Assembly (NCBI RefSeq): GCF_007833215.1
Contig: NZ_CP042239.1
Location: forward strand, 2,294,001 to 2,358,000
Direction of reading: 5' to 3'
Origin: Sphingomonas suaedae
GTDB taxonomy: Bacteria; Pseudomonadota; Alphaproteobacteria; Sphingomonadales; Sphingomonadaceae
DNA length: 64,000 nucleotides
In this document: positions 51,819 to 61,400 of the stretch, one piece after another
Layout of the letters: every line of letters begins with the position of its first letter
Position numbering within the stretch: the stretch's first letter is position 1
Position numbers and translations under genes: made by a program
Notes under the pieces: model-generated
The model's input: the letters and a program-made list of their open reading frames with translations, nothing else
What the model was told of the DNA's origin: nothing
Database searches by the model: none

Positions 51819-52886
51819 ATGACTGCGATCCCGCCCGGCAATACCCTTGGCATTCTCGGCAGCGGTCAGCTTGGCCGGATGATCGCGGTCGCGGCGGCGC
51901 AGCTTGGCTATCGCGTCCATATCTACGCCCCCGAAAGCGGCCCCGCCTGCGACGTCGCCGCCGCCTTCACCTGCGCAGCCTATGACGACGAAGCAGCGCT
52001 GACCGAATTTGCGAAGGACTGCGCGGCGGTCACCTATGAGTTCGAGAATATCGATCCTGCCGCCGTCGATAGCGTCGCCGCTCACGCGCCCGTCCGCCCG
52101 GGTCGCGCCTCGCTCGAAACCGCGGCGCATCGCTGGCGGGAGAAGCAGCTGGCGGAGGAGTGCGGCGGCCGTCCCGCACCCTGGCGGGCGGTGTCCTCAC
52201 GCGCCGAACTCGACGCCGCGCTCGCCGAAATCGGCACCCCCGCAATCCTCAAGACCGCGACCGAGGGCTATGACGGCAAGGGGCAGATCCGTCTTGCCAG
52301 CCCCGCCGATGCGGAAGCGGCATGGGCGGCGATGGACGGGCGCGACTGCGTGCTCGAAGGCTTTGTCGACTTCACCCATGAATTTTCGATCCTGCTGGTG
52401 CGCGGCACCGACGGCGCCAGCATCGCCTATCCGCCGCCGCATAATGAGCATGAGGGCGGTATCCTCGCGCGCTCGACCGTTCCGGCTCCTGCCGCAGTGG
52501 TCGAACAGGCGCGGGACGCCGCCGCGCTCGCCATGGCCATCGCCCAGCGGCTCGACCATGTCGGGCTGCTGACCTGCGAGTTTTTCGCCACCGCCGACGG
52601 CCCGGTGTTCAACGAAATGGCGCCGCGCGTGCATAATAGCGGCCATTGGACGATCGAGGGGGCGGAAACCTCCCAATTTGAAAACCATGTCCGCGCGGTG
52701 CTGGGCCTGCCGCTCGGTGCAGTCGGCCTGACCGGCACATCGGCCGAGATGCGCAATCTGATCGGCGACGATGTCCATGCCTGGGCCGAATTGCTTGCCG
52801 AACCCGGCGCGCATCTGCATCTCTATGGCAAGAACGACGCACGCCCGGGCCGCAAGATGGGCCATGTGACGCGGGTGCGGCGCTGA
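51819..52886 (+). CDS. purK: N5-carboxyaminoimidazole ribonucleotide synthase
   Basis: ATP-grasp enzyme that carboxylates AIR to N5-CAIR with bicarbonate. The 355-residue protein has the N-terminal LGILGSGQLGRMIAVAAAQL, YEFENIDPAAV, the ATP-grasp core (AILKTATEGYDGKGQ, EGFVDFTHEFSILLVR) and the C-terminal FNEMAPRVHNSGHWTIEG. In the segment after PGRASLETA the family's D-R pair (xQDRxxEK) is replaced by H-R (AAHRWREKQL), which I note as unusual. Forms the purEK pair. Confidence 0.94.
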   Translation: MTAIPPGNTLGILGSGQLGRMIAVAAAQLGYRVHIYAPESGPACDVAAAFTCAAYDDEAALTEFAKDCAAVTYEFENIDPAAVDSVAAHAPVRPGRASLETAAHRWREKQLAEECGGRPAPWRAVSSRAELDAALAEIGTPAILKTATEGYDGKGQIRLASPADAEAAWAAMDGRDCVLEGFVDFTHEFSILLVRGTDGASIAYPPPHNEHEGGILARSTVPAPAAVVEQARDAAALAMAIAQRLDHVGLLTCEFFATADGPVFNEMAPRVHNSGHWTIEGAETSQFENHVRAVLGLPLGAVGLTGTSAEMRNLIGDDVHAWAELLAEPGAHLHLYGKNDARPGRKMGHVTRVRR

Positions 52887-52954
52887 CCGTTGATAAGGAC
52901 CGTTCCGGCTCCGGCATGTTGCCGAATGCGTGAGACTGCCCCCAAGGAGAGCGA

Positions 52955-53698
52955 ATGACCTCACGCAACCTAACGCCGCTGCTACCGTTGGCGGATGCGG
53001 CGACGCGCGATCTCGAACGGTCGATTTCGGACACCGCCCATGTCCTGCTTTTCGGCGCGATCGGCTGGCCCTGGCTGTTGCGCAGCCTTTCGGGCGGGTC
53101 GCGGGCGCACAAAGCGGCGCTGATCGAACGGCTCGGCCTCGCCCCCGACGCGCTCCCCTATCTCGGCAGCTGGAAGGCAGATACCGGGCTGCTCACCATG
53201 CTCGCCGACCATGTCGAGACGCGGCGGCCCGACACGGTCGTAGAATTCGGCATGGGCGCCTCCAGCCTCGTCATCGGCCGCGCGTTGCAGCGTAACGGCC
53301 ATGGCCAGCTCATCAGCTTCGACCAGAATCAGGGGTTCGTCGCCGCGACCGCTGAATGGCTCGCCGAACAAGGCATCGCCGCCGATCTGCGTTTCGCCGA
53401 ACTCGGGGCCAGCCCGCGCGGCTGGCCGGGCGCCTGGTACCAGGCGGTGGACGTGCCCCCGCAGATCGACCTGCTGGTCGTGGACGGCCCCTCCTGGTCG
53501 ATCCACCCCTATACGCGCGGCGCGGCGGAGGTGCTGTTCGACCGCATCCCGGTCGGCGGCACGGTGATGCTCGACGACGCCCGCCGTCCCGGCGAGCGCG
53601 TGGTTGCTGCGCGCTGGCGGGCACGCTGGCCCGATTTCGAGTTTCGCATCGCCGATGGCGGGACGAAGGGGACGCTGGTGGGAACGCGGCTGCGTTAG
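52955..53698 (+). CDS. Class I SAM-dependent methyltransferase
   Basis: A 247-residue methyltransferase-like protein. The glycine-rich cofactor loop is VVEFGMGASSLVIGRAL, the acidic residue after the second strand is in ISFDQNQGFV, and IDLLVVDGPSW is a catalytic-loop like segment. It lies 68 bases behind purK in the same direction; a shared transcript is possible. Substrate unknown (small-molecule or O-methyl type). Its stop codon TAG begins palindrome A5. Confidence 0.83.
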   Translation: MTSRNLTPLLPLADAATRDLERSISDTAHVLLFGAIGWPWLLRSLSGGSRAHKAALIERLGLAPDALPYLGSWKADTGLLTMLADHVETRRPDTVVEFGMGASSLVIGRALQRNGHGQLISFDQNQGFVAATAEWLAEQGIAADLRFAELGASPRGWPGAWYQAVDVPPQIDLLVVDGPSWSIHPYTRGAAEVLFDRIPVGGTVMLDDARRPGERVVAARWRARWPDFEFRIADGGTKGTLVGTRLR

Positions 53699-53823
53699 AG
53701 TCGTTTTCAGTCAGGCGGCACCGGCCCGCTCCCCCACCCGGCCACCCAACGGAAGTGTATTCTATGGGTGGCCGGGTGGGGGAGCGGGCCGGTGCCGATT
53801 CAGCTCTGCTGAAAACGACTCTA
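53696..53823. repeat. Family A palindrome, copy 5, complete with outer arms
   Basis: Inner palindrome 53716-53797 with 33-base arms identical in type to copy 1 (CGGCACCGGCCCGCTCC). Outer arms TAGAGTCGTTTTCAG (53696-53710) and CTGAAAACGACTCTA (53809-53823) are perfect 15-base inverted repeats. The left arm starts exactly with the TAG stop codon of the methyltransferase gene. Confidence 0.95.
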
Positions 53824-53848
53824 GAAGCCTATTCGGGCGGAACCGAAT

Positions 53849-53946
53849 GTTCCCCGGCGCAGGCCGGGGCCAGTTGCGAGCAGTCTCAGGGGCGGGATGC
53901 CGCCTGGTATCCGTCGATCCTGGGCCCCGGCCTCCGCCGGGGAACA
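53849..53946. repeat. Inverted repeat TTCCCCGGCGCAGGCCGGGG type
   Basis: Left arm TTCCCCGGCGCAGGCCGG and right arm CCGGCCTCCGCCGGGGAA face each other across about 45 bases, between the methyltransferase and the convergent DUF1328 gene. The hairpin at 60221-60256 carries the same core. Confidence 0.75.
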
Positions 53947-53972
53947 GGCGGATGAAACTCAGCCCGAACGCG

Positions 53973-54146
53973 TCAGGTCACCTTTTTATAGATGGTGACA
54001 CCCAGGATCAGGAAAACCGCGGCGATCGCGAGCGCGATGAAGAACAGGATCTTCGCGATATCCCAGGCGACGCCGGCGATCCCGCCGAAGCCGAGCAGGC
54101 CGAGCACGAGCGCGATGATCGCGAAGATGAAGGCGGCACGCAGCAT
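53973..54146 (-). CDS. DUF1328 small membrane protein
   Basis: A 57-residue inner-membrane protein (MLRAAFIFAIIALVLGLLGF, GIAGVAWDIAKILFFIALAI, AAVFLILG) with two membrane segments, the DUF1328/YtjA family found in many proteobacteria. The family has no known biochemical role and is often stress-associated. The start ATG at 54146 agrees with the family start; an upstream extension to 54176 would add a hydrophilic stretch. Confidence 0.85.
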   Translation of the reverse strand: MLRAAFIFAIIALVLGLLGFGGIAGVAWDIAKILFFIALAIAAVFLILGVTIYKKVT

Positions 54147-54212
54147 GTGAAGTCTCCCTGTGTTCAGGGTGGACAACGCACCAGCGCCACTTGGTTGCCG
54201 CCGGGAACGAAA

Positions 54213-54240
54213 AAGCCCGCCTCCCTCGCGGAAAGCGGGC
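54213..54240 (-). terminator. Rho-independent terminator after gene 54265
   Basis: AGCCCGC...GCGGGCT stem with a loop of about 14 bases and, read on the minus strand, a run of five T directly behind it. It lies 25-52 bases beyond the stop codon of the 99-residue protein gene. Confidence 0.8.
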
Positions 54241-54264
54241 TATTTCATCGCACGGGAGCTACGA

Positions 54265-54564
54265 TCAGGCGCGCGTGCCCTCCATCGGGAAGCTGCCGAA
54301 CGCGCCCGCGGTCACGGTGCCGTTGATCGCGTCGCCATTGACCGTGGCTTCGCAGGTCAGCGTCATCGGCATCGGCACGGTGATGTCCAGCGACCAGCTC
54401 AGCTTGTCGCCATCGACCTTGCCGTCCTTGATCTCGGTCGATCCCATCGCCCCGGCATAGGTGCCGGTGAAGCTGTCGCCCGCGCTGTTGACGGTCAGCG
54501 TCGCCTTCTGGTCGCCCATCGGGGAGTGGGTGACGGTATCCCAGTTGCCATCGACATTCGCCAT
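54265..54564 (-). CDS. Small beta-rich protein, unknown
   Basis: A 99-residue protein with a repeated beta pattern: GNWDTVTHSPMGDQKATLTV, FTGTYAGAMGSTEIKDGKVD, LSWSLDITVPMPMTLTCEAT, NGDAINGTVTAGAFGSFPME. It resembles the small domain found in bacterial 'DKVSG.v..G.FG...F.GTR' proteins that follow or are fused to other enzymes. No signal peptide and only one cysteine. Function unknown. It is downstream of the M16 peptidase gene's neighbourhood, on the same strand, ending at its own terminator. Confidence 0.7.
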   Translation of the reverse strand: MANVDGNWDTVTHSPMGDQKATLTVNSAGDSFTGTYAGAMGSTEIKDGKVDGDKLSWSLDITVPMPMTLTCEATVNGDAINGTVTAGAFGSFPMEGTRA

Positions 54565-54593
54565 GCTCGTCTCTCCTGTAATCCGGTGTCGCC

Positions 54594-57428
54594 TCAGTTA
54601 CCGCCGGCCGCGACGCCGACGGACTCGGGCTTCACCACCTCGACAGGCAGGCCGAGGCTGTCAAGCTGATCGCGCACCTTCGCCGCGTCGCCCACGACCA
54701 CCCAGACCAGCCGCTTGGGGTCGAGAGCCGCGCGTGCCGCAGCGTCAACCTGGGCTTGGGTCAGCGCGCGATATTTTTTCGCGAGCCCGTCCTGGTAATC
54801 GTCCGGGCGGCGCATGAAGTCGTTCGACTGCATCGCGCCCAGCACCGCGCCCGCGGTTTCATACTGGCCCGCCATCTTGCGAATCGCGCTGATGACGGAG
54901 CGGTCGAACTCGGCCTTGGTGATGCCCTTGTCGCCCAGATAGTCGGCCAGCTCGCGCTGGATTTCGGCAATCGCCGGGCCGGTCTTGTCGGCCTGGACCG
55001 GCGCCTGGATCAGGAACGGCACGGCGTGCTCGTAACGGTTGACCCCACCGCGCGCGCCATAGGACCAGCTCTTGTCCTCACGCAGGTTCATGTTGATGCG
55101 CGACAGGAAGTCGCCACCCAGCACCTCGGTCGCGGTGGCGAGCGGGATCGGGTCGCCGAACGGATCGACCGGGGTCATCTGTCCGGCATAGATCAGCGAC
55201 TGCGGCGAATCGGGCCGGTCGATCAGCAGGATCTTCGGCGCGGCCTGTTGCGGCTTGGCGGCGAATACCTTGCTGCCGGGGGCGCCTTCGCCCTTCCAGT
55301 CGCCGAACTTCGCCTCGAACGCCGCCTTGACCTCGGCCATCGGACGGTCGGAAACGACGAAGATCTTCGCCTTTTCCGGGCGGATCCAGGCATTGTAATA
55401 GCCGACCAGATCCTCGCGCTTCAGCGTCTTGACCGCCTCGGGATCGCCGCCGATCGCGGCGGTTTTCGAATAAGGCGACTCCTTGCCGTACAACAGCGGC
55501 GGCATCGCCATCTGTGCCAGGCCCGCCGGGTTCGCCTTAACCTGCGCGATCGTCGCCAGCATCTGGCCGCGCACACGCTCGAGCTCGTTCGCCGGGAAGC
55601 TCGGGTTGCGCGCGATATCGGCGGTCAGTTCGAGCGCGCCGGCCAGGTTCGGGCTCGGCGTGAACATCGAGATATAGGCGCGGTCCGCGCTGCTACCGAC
55701 ATTGATTCCGGCGCCCAGCCGCTCCTGCGCCTCGGCGATCTGGATCGAATTGCGGCTCTTCGTGCCTTCTTCGAGCAGCGACAGCGTCATCCCTTCGGTG
55801 CCCAGGGCATCCGGGACATCGGATGCGGTCCCGGCATCGAAGGTGATGACCGCCTGGGTCACCGGCACCGCATCGCGCTGGGCATAGACCAGTTCGATCC
55901 CGTTCGAGAGCCTGGCGCGTGTGATCGCCGGGAAGTCGATGTCCTTGACCTCGGCGACGCCGGGCAGCGGCCCGCGCGTGCCCTTCACCACCTCGGGCGC
56001 TTCCTTGACCGGCACCTTCGCGGCGCTCGCAGCCTCGGCATAGGCTTCGCGCGCGCCCGGCTCGATGGTCAGCGCGTAAACGGGCCGCGACAACCATTTG
56101 GCGGTCACGGTGCGCGCCTGTTCGGGCGTCACGGCGGCAAGCTGCGCCAGCTGTTTCTTGTAATAGCCCGGATCGTCCATGTAGATCGCGCCGGAGGCGA
56201 GCGTCACCGCCTTGCCCCCGAAGCCGCCGACCGATTCAAGCCCGCGGATGCGCGACGAAGCGGTACGCGTCTTGTAGCGTTCCAGCTCCTCTGCGGTCGG
56301 ACCATTCTCGAGATAATCGGCGATGATCGCGTCCAGCCGCTCGCCCACCTTGGCCGCATCGACCCCGGGGCGGACGTCCGCGGAGATGAGCACGAGACCC
56401 GCCTGCGCCAGACTCTGGTTATAGGCGCCGACGCTCACCGCCAGCTTCTCGTCCTTGACCAGGATATTGTCGAGCCGCGAGCTGGCGAGGCCGCCCAGCA
56501 CGCCGATCGATGCGTCGAGCACGGTCGAGTCCGCGTCGCGCATCCCCGGCACCGCCCACATGCGATAGATGCGGGTCACCGCGACACGGTCCTTCATCAC
56601 CTCGACCTTGGGCGCGGGCAATGTGGGAACGGTGATCGCCGGATCGCTGATCGTCGGGCCGCGCGCGATCTTGCCGAAATATTTCTCGACCAGCGGCTTT
56701 GCGGTCGCGGCATCGATATCGCCCGCCAGCACCAGCACGGCGTTGTTCGGGCCATAATATTGGCGGAACCAGTTCTTGACGTCCTCAAGGCTGGCGGCGT
56801 CGAGATCGGCCATCGAACCGATCGTCGAATGGCGATAGGGATGCCCCTCCGGGAACAGCCCCTCGCTCACCTTGTAGCGCAGCAGGCCATAGGGCTGGTT
56901 GTCCCCCTGACGCTTCTCATTCTGGACGACACCGCGCTGCTCGTCGAGCTTCGCCTGGGTCACAGCGCCGAGCAGATAGCCCATCCGGTCGCTCTCCAGG
57001 AACAGCGCCCGGTCGAGCGCCGCGCGCGGCACCGTCTGGAAATAATTGGTCCGGTCCGAATTGGTCGTGCCGTTATAGTCGGTCGCGCCGACTTCCTTGA
57101 GCGGCTCGAAGAACTCGCCCGGCGAATTCTCCGACCCGTTGAACATCAGATGTTCGAACAGATGCGCAAAGCCGGTCTTGCCCTTGGGCTCATGCTTCGA
57201 TCCGACATTGTACCAGACCGCGACGCCGACGATCGGCGCCTTGCGGTCGGTATGGACGATCACGCGCAGGCCATTGTCCAGGCGGAACTCCTCATAGGGA
57301 ATATCGACGCGCTTCACGAGATCGGCGACGGGAACCGCTTCGACCTTCGGCGCTGCGACCTGCTGGGCATGGACCGGTGCGCTGAGCACGACCGCGAGCG
57401 CGGTCAGGCTGGCAAATGCTGATTTCAT
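54594..57428 (-). CDS. Two-module M16 zinc peptidase (insulinase/pitrilysin family)
   Basis: A 944-residue exported peptidase (signal peptide MKSAFASLTALAVVLSAPVHAQ). The N-terminal M16 module holds the inverted zinc motif HLFEH (H89, E92, H93) within TGFAHLFEHLMFNGSENSPG, with the distal Glu in RGVVQNEKRQGDN. The C-terminal module (from about residue 510, FPAITRARLSNGIELVYAQR) is an inactive M16 copy lacking HxxEH. Such fused pairs form a clam-shell peptidase for small peptides in the periplasm. The gene is divergent from clpB. Confidence 0.92.
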   Translation of the reverse strand: MKSAFASLTALAVVLSAPVHAQQVAAPKVEAVPVADLVKRVDIPYEEFRLDNGLRVIVHTDRKAPIVGVAVWYNVGSKHEPKGKTGFAHLFEHLMFNGSENSPGEFFEPLKEVGATDYNGTTNSDRTNYFQTVPRAALDRALFLESDRMGYLLGAVTQAKLDEQRGVVQNEKRQGDNQPYGLLRYKVSEGLFPEGHPYRHSTIGSMADLDAASLEDVKNWFRQYYGPNNAVLVLAGDIDAATAKPLVEKYFGKIARGPTISDPAITVPTLPAPKVEVMKDRVAVTRIYRMWAVPGMRDADSTVLDASIGVLGGLASSRLDNILVKDEKLAVSVGAYNQSLAQAGLVLISADVRPGVDAAKVGERLDAIIADYLENGPTAEELERYKTRTASSRIRGLESVGGFGGKAVTLASGAIYMDDPGYYKKQLAQLAAVTPEQARTVTAKWLSRPVYALTIEPGAREAYAEAASAAKVPVKEAPEVVKGTRGPLPGVAEVKDIDFPAITRARLSNGIELVYAQRDAVPVTQAVITFDAGTASDVPDALGTEGMTLSLLEEGTKSRNSIQIAEAQERLGAGINVGSSADRAYISMFTPSPNLAGALELTADIARNPSFPANELERVRGQMLATIAQVKANPAGLAQMAMPPLLYGKESPYSKTAAIGGDPEAVKTLKREDLVGYYNAWIRPEKAKIFVVSDRPMAEVKAAFEAKFGDWKGEGAPGSKVFAAKPQQAAPKILLIDRPDSPQSLIYAGQMTPVDPFGDPIPLATATEVLGGDFLSRINMNLREDKSWSYGARGGVNRYEHAVPFLIQAPVQADKTGPAIAEIQRELADYLGDKGITKAEFDRSVISAIRKMAGQYETAGAVLGAMQSNDFMRRPDDYQDGLAKKYRALTQAQVDAAARAALDPKRLVWVVVGDAAKVRDQLDSLGLPVEVVKPESVGVAAGGN

Positions 57429-57574
57429 GTACGGAAATTCCCGGAGTGAACTGTATCGATCGCAACAACATACCGGTCCGTCGAAGGGGTGCAACCCCGG
57501 GAAGCGGGGCCGCCTTGCTCGCCAGCAACGAAAGGACCAGCATTGCCCAGCGGCGGATTTCGGCGCGCGCAGCC

Positions 57575-57602
57575 CTTGTGTTGCAAATCTGCAACACTAT
57601 TT
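57575..57602 (+). promoter_or_regulatory. RpoH-like heat-shock promoter of clpB with inner palindrome
   Basis: CTTGTG (57575-57580) and an ACTATTT -10 region (57596-57602), 17 bases between CTTG and the -10 block, resemble the alphaproteobacterial RpoH consensus CTTG - CYTATnT. The spacer contains the perfect inverted repeat GTGTTGCA-AATC-TGCAACAC (57578-57597), which may be an operator. Confidence 0.65.
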
Positions 57603-57627
57603 CGCTGGATGAAAGGCAGGGACGCAT

Positions 57628-60207
57628 ATGAATCTCGAAAAATTCACCGACCGCGCGAAGGGCTTCCTCCAGTCGGCCCAGACGGTCGCCATCCGCATGA
57701 ACCATCAGCGGATCAGCCCCGAACATCTGCTCAAGGCGCTGCTGGAGGACGAGCAGGGCATGGCCGCAGGGTTGATCCAGGCGGCGGGCGGCGACGCGAA
57801 GCGCGCGGTCGCGGAAACCGACGCCGCCTTGTCGCGCGTGCCTGCGGTGACCGGCAGCGGCGCGCAACAGGCCCCCGGCCTCGACAATGACGCCGTCCGC
57901 GTGCTCGATCAGGCCGAGCAGATCGCCGGCAAGGCGGGCGACAGCTATGTCACGGTCGAGCGGATGCTGCTCGCGCTCACCCTTGCGATGACCACCAATG
58001 CCGGGCGTGCGCTCGCCGCCGCCGGGGTGAAGCCCGAAGCGCTCAACGCGGCGATCAATCAGCTGCGCGGCGGCCGCACCGCCGATACGGCGGGGGCCGA
58101 GGATCGCTACGACGCGCTCAAGAAATTCGCCCGCGACCTCACGCAAGCGGCCAAGGACGGCAAGCTAGACCCGGTGATCGGCCGCGACGAGGAAATCCGC
58201 CGCACCATTCAGATCCTCGCCCGTCGCACCAAGAACAATCCCGTGCTGATCGGCGACCCCGGCGTCGGCAAGACCGCGATCGCCGAGGGCCTCGCGCTGC
58301 GCATCGCCAATGGCGATGTCCCCGACACGCTCAAGGACCGCAGGCTGATGGCGCTCGACATGGGCAGCCTGATCGCCGGAGCAAAGTATCGCGGCGAGTT
58401 CGAGGAACGGCTCAAGGGCGTGCTCGACGAGGTGAAGGGCGCCGAGGGCGACATCATCCTGTTCATCGACGAGATGCACACGCTGATCGGCGCGGGCAAA
58501 TCCGAAGGCGCGATGGACGCCGGCAATTTGCTCAAGCCCGCCTTGGCGCGCGGCGAGCTGCACTGCATCGGCGCGACCACGCTCGACGAATATCGCAAAT
58601 ATGTCGAGAAGGACCCGGCGCTCCAGCGGCGCTTCCAGCCCGTGTTCATCGGCGAGCCGACGGTCGAGGACACGATCTCGATCCTGCGCGGGCTCAAGGA
58701 GAAATACGAGTTGCACCATGGCGTGCGGATCACCGACGGCGCGATCGTGTCGGCGGCGACCCTGTCGAACCGCTACATCTCCGACCGCTTCCTGCCGGAC
58801 AAGGCGATCGACCTGATGGACGAGGCCGCCTCGCGCATCCGCATGGAGGTGGAGAGCAAGCCAGAGGAAATCGAGACTCTCGACCGCCGCATCGTCCAGC
58901 TCAAGATCGAGGAGATGGCGCTCGCCAAGGAAACCGACGCCGCGTCGCAGGACCGGCTCGTCAACCTGCGCCACGAACTCGCCAATCTCGAACAGCAATC
59001 CGCCGAACTGACCCAGCGCTGGCAGGCGGAGAAGGACAAGATCGCGGGGGAGGCGAAGATCAAGGAGCAGCTTGACGCCGCGCGCCTCGAACTCGAACAG
59101 GCGCAGCGCGCGGGCGACCTCGCCAAGATGGCCGAGCTCAACTACGGCACGATCCCGTCGCTGACCAAGCAGCTGGAGGAGGCACAGGCCACCACCGGCA
59201 GCGCGATGCTGCGCGAGGAAGTGACCGCCGACGACATCGCCGGCGTCGTCAGCCGCTGGACCGGGATTCCCGTGGACCGGATGCTGGAGGGCGAACGCGA
59301 GAAGCTGCTCGCGATGGAGGAACAGCTCGGCAAGCGCGTGATCGGCCAGGCGGCGGCGGTGAAGGCCGTCTCGACCGCCGTGCGCCGCAGCCGCGCAGGG
59401 CTTCAGGACCCCAACCGCCCGCTCGGCAGCTTCCTGTTCCTCGGCCCGACCGGCGTCGGCAAGACCGAACTGACCAAGGCGCTCGCCGAATTCCTGTTCG
59501 ACGATTCAAGCGCGATGGTCCGCATCGACATGAGCGAGTTCATGGAGAAGCACAGCGTCGCCCGGCTGATCGGCGCCCCTCCCGGCTATGTCGGCTATGA
59601 GGAAGGCGGCGTGCTCACCGAAGCGGTGCGCCGTCGCCCCTATCAGGTCGTCCTGTTCGACGAGGTGGAGAAGGCCCATGGCGACGTGTTCAACATCCTG
59701 CTCCAGGTGCTCGACGACGGCCGCCTGACCGACGGACAGGGCCGCACGGTCGATTTCACCAACACGATCGTCGTGCTGACATCGAACCTCGGCAGCCAGT
59801 TCCTGACGCAACTCGAGGACGGGCAGGACGTGTCGAGCGTCGAACCGCAGGTGATGGAGATCGTCCGCGCGCATTTCCGCCCGGAATTCCTCAACCGCCT
59901 CGACGAGATCGTGCTGTTCCATCGCCTTGGCCGCGACGAAATGGCGCCGATCGTCGACATCCAGGTCGCCCGGCTGGGCCATCTGCTCAAGGATCGCAAG
60001 ATCGTTCTGGAGCTGACGCCCGAGGCGCGCGACTGGCTGGGCCGCGTCGGCTACGATCCGGTCTATGGCGCGCGGCCCCTGAAGCGCGCGGTGCAGCGCT
60101 ACCTTCAGGACCCGCTCGCCGACGCGATCCTTCGCGGCGAGGTGAAGGACGGCGCGACGGTAAAGGTGAGCGAAGGCGATGGCGGGCTGGTACTGACGCC
60201 GGTCTGA
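57628..60207 (+). CDS. clpB: ATP-dependent disaggregase ClpB
   Basis: Hexameric AAA+ chaperone that pulls proteins out of aggregates together with DnaK. The 859-residue protein has the N-domain ([20 protein letters not shown]), AAA1 with Walker [14 protein letters not shown] (about residue 205) and Walker [11 protein letters not shown], the long coiled-coil middle domain (about 400-530), and AAA2 with [14 protein letters not shown] (about 605) and [13 protein letters not shown]. The pore loop [11 protein letters not shown] is present. All intact and full-length. The heat-shock-like promoter lies at 57575. Confidence 0.97.
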   Translation: MNLEKFTDRAKGFLQSAQTVAIRMNHQRISPEHLLKALLEDEQGMAAGLIQAAGGDAKRAVAETDAALSRVPAVTGSGAQQAPGLDNDAVRVLDQAEQIAGKAGDSYVTVERMLLALTLAMTTNAGRALAAAGVKPEALNAAINQLRGGRTADTAGAEDRYDALKKFARDLTQAAKDGKLDPVIGRDEEIRRTIQILARRTKNNPVLIGDPGVGKTAIAEGLALRIANGDVPDTLKDRRLMALDMGSLIAGAKYRGEFEERLKGVLDEVKGAEGDIILFIDEMHTLIGAGKSEGAMDAGNLLKPALARGELHCIGATTLDEYRKYVEKDPALQRRFQPVFIGEPTVEDTISILRGLKEKYELHHGVRITDGAIVSAATLSNRYISDRFLPDKAIDLMDEAASRIRMEVESKPEEIETLDRRIVQLKIEEMALAKETDAASQDRLVNLRHELANLEQQSAELTQRWQAEKDKIAGEAKIKEQLDAARLELEQAQRAGDLAKMAELNYGTIPSLTKQLEEAQATTGSAMLREEVTADDIAGVVSRWTGIPVDRMLEGEREKLLAMEEQLGKRVIGQAAAVKAVSTAVRRSRAGLQDPNRPLGSFLFLGPTGVGKTELTKALAEFLFDDSSAMVRIDMSEFMEKHSVARLIGAPPGYVGYEEGGVLTEAVRRRPYQVVLFDEVEKAHGDVFNILLQVLDDGRLTDGQGRTVDFTNTIVVLTSNLGSQFLTQLEDGQDVSSVEPQVMEIVRAHFRPEFLNRLDEIVLFHRLGRDEMAPIVDIQVARLGHLLKDRKIVLELTPEARDWLGRVGYDPVYGARPLKRAVQRYLQDPLADAILRGEVKDGATVKVSEGDGGLVLTPV

Positions 60208-60220
60208 TCCGAAGTCGGCA

Positions 60221-60256
60221 CAAGCTGTTCCCCGGCGCAGGCCGGGGAACAGCTTG
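60221..60256. terminator. Hairpin between clpB and the M23 gene
   Basis: A perfect 16-base stem CAAGCTGTTCCCCGGC / GCCGGGGAACAGCTTG with a 4-base GCAG loop, placed 14 bases after the clpB stop and next to the convergent M23 stop. It could end both transcripts. The core is shared with the repeat at 53849-53946. Confidence 0.75.
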
Positions 60257-60257
60257 T

Positions 60258-61175
60258 TCAATCCGCCGTCACCGGCATCGTTCCGGCGATGAGAAGCGGG
60301 TCGATCCGCGCGCTGCCCCATTTCATGCCCCAGTGGAGATGGGGCCCGGTCGCGCGGCCGGTCGCGCCGACCGCGCCGATCCGCTGGCCGCGCCGCACCA
60401 CATCACCGACCTTCACGTCGATCCGCGAGAGATGCAGGAAGGCGCTGTTGAGGGTCATGCCATGATCGAGCATGAGCAGCTTGCCCTCCAGCGTGAAGGG
60501 CGATTGCGCAGCCAGGATGACGACGCCGTCGGCGGGCGCGATCACCGGTGTGCCCGATGGCCGGGCGACATCGACGCCCGAATGATAGGATCCGGGCTCG
60601 CCCTTGTAGATGCGCTGTGACCCGAACAGGCCGGAGATGCGCCCGGTGACCGGCCACATGAACTCCTGTCGCCAGCCATGGATGTCGTGCGACTTCGCCC
60701 GCGCGGCGTTGATCTGCGCCAATTCGCCGGGGCGGCGGCGCTGGAACTCGGCGCTGGGCTGCGAATAGCGCGGCAAGCGGTCGAGCCGCTCGATCCGCCA
60801 TGCGCGGGGCTGGATCGACAGCGTCCTGCGCACCGCGCTGCCATCGACCCGCGTCGCCACCAGTTCGGCCCGCGCCCCCGCATCGCGGTCGAAGGCGATC
60901 AGGAATCGCCCATCCCCCGCAACCGGAACCGCGCGCCCGTCCAGTGTCAGGCCGCTCGTCAGCGCGGGCACGGTGCCGAGCACCGTACCGCCCTGGATCA
61001 TCGGCCCGTCAAAGCTGAAATCATTGCGGTTCGGCGCCCCGCGCGCCTGAACCACCGGCTCCGCAACGGGCGGCGGCGCGGACGCGGTGTGCGCCATCGG
61101 CTCCGGCGCCATCGAACAGGTGCCCATCAGCACCAGCGCAACCCCGGCGGCGATCGTCCCCCCGATCTTCCTCAC
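60258..61175 (-). CDS. M23-family peptidoglycan endopeptidase
   Basis: A 305-residue exported peptidase. A GTG start at 61175 overlaps the DUF2093 stop (GTGA). The N-terminus RKIGGTIAAGVALVLMGTCS is a signal peptide with a lipobox-like Cys. The catalytic LytM domain shows YHSGVDVARPSG (H-x-x-x-D), GMTLNSAFLHLS and THPHLHWGMKW-type end GPHLHWG. It probably cuts peptide cross-links in the murein. It lies between clpB and DUF2093. Confidence 0.9.
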   Translation of the reverse strand: MRKIGGTIAAGVALVLMGTCSMAPEPMAHTASAPPPVAEPVVQARGAPNRNDFSFDGPMIQGGTVLGTVPALTSGLTLDGRAVPVAGDGRFLIAFDRDAGARAELVATRVDGSAVRRTLSIQPRAWRIERLDRLPRYSQPSAEFQRRRPGELAQINAARAKSHDIHGWRQEFMWPVTGRISGLFGSQRIYKGEPGSYHSGVDVARPSGTPVIAPADGVVILAAQSPFTLEGKLLMLDHGMTLNSAFLHLSRIDVKVGDVVRRGQRIGAVGATGRATGPHLHWGMKWGSARIDPLLIAGTMPVTAD

Positions 61176-61375
61176 GTCGTTGCCATCGCCTTTGTCGCGA
61201 TGTCGGCCGACGCATAGGCTTCCTGCTTCGCCACGCTCCAGTAACGCAGCGCATCGAGCGGGATCGCCGTGCCGCTCACTCCGCACACGACATGGTCGCC
61301 GGGGGTAAGCACGCGAAAGCCGTTGGCCATGAAATGGAGTCGCGCCGGACGGGCGGTATTGGACGACATCAGCAT
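61172..61375 (-). CDS. DUF2093 small protein
   Basis: A 67-residue protein of the DUF2093 family, found mainly in alphaproteobacteria: ARPARLHFMANGFRVLTPGD, HVVCGVSGTAIPLDALRYWS, VAKQEAYASADIATKAM. One cysteine in the HVVCG segment is conserved in the family as I recall. Unknown function. It is positioned between xseA and the M23 gene, with a GTGA overlap to the latter. Two close ATG codons (61375 and 61369) are possible starts. Confidence 0.85.
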   Translation of the reverse strand: MLMSSNTARPARLHFMANGFRVLTPGDHVVCGVSGTAIPLDALRYWSVAKQEAYASADIATKAMATT

Positions 61376-61400
61376 GGCAACGCTCACTCTTCGCTTGGGG

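Noticed and set aside
54756..57422. 888-codon open frame on the plus strand
   Set aside because: Antisense shadow of the M16 peptidase gene.
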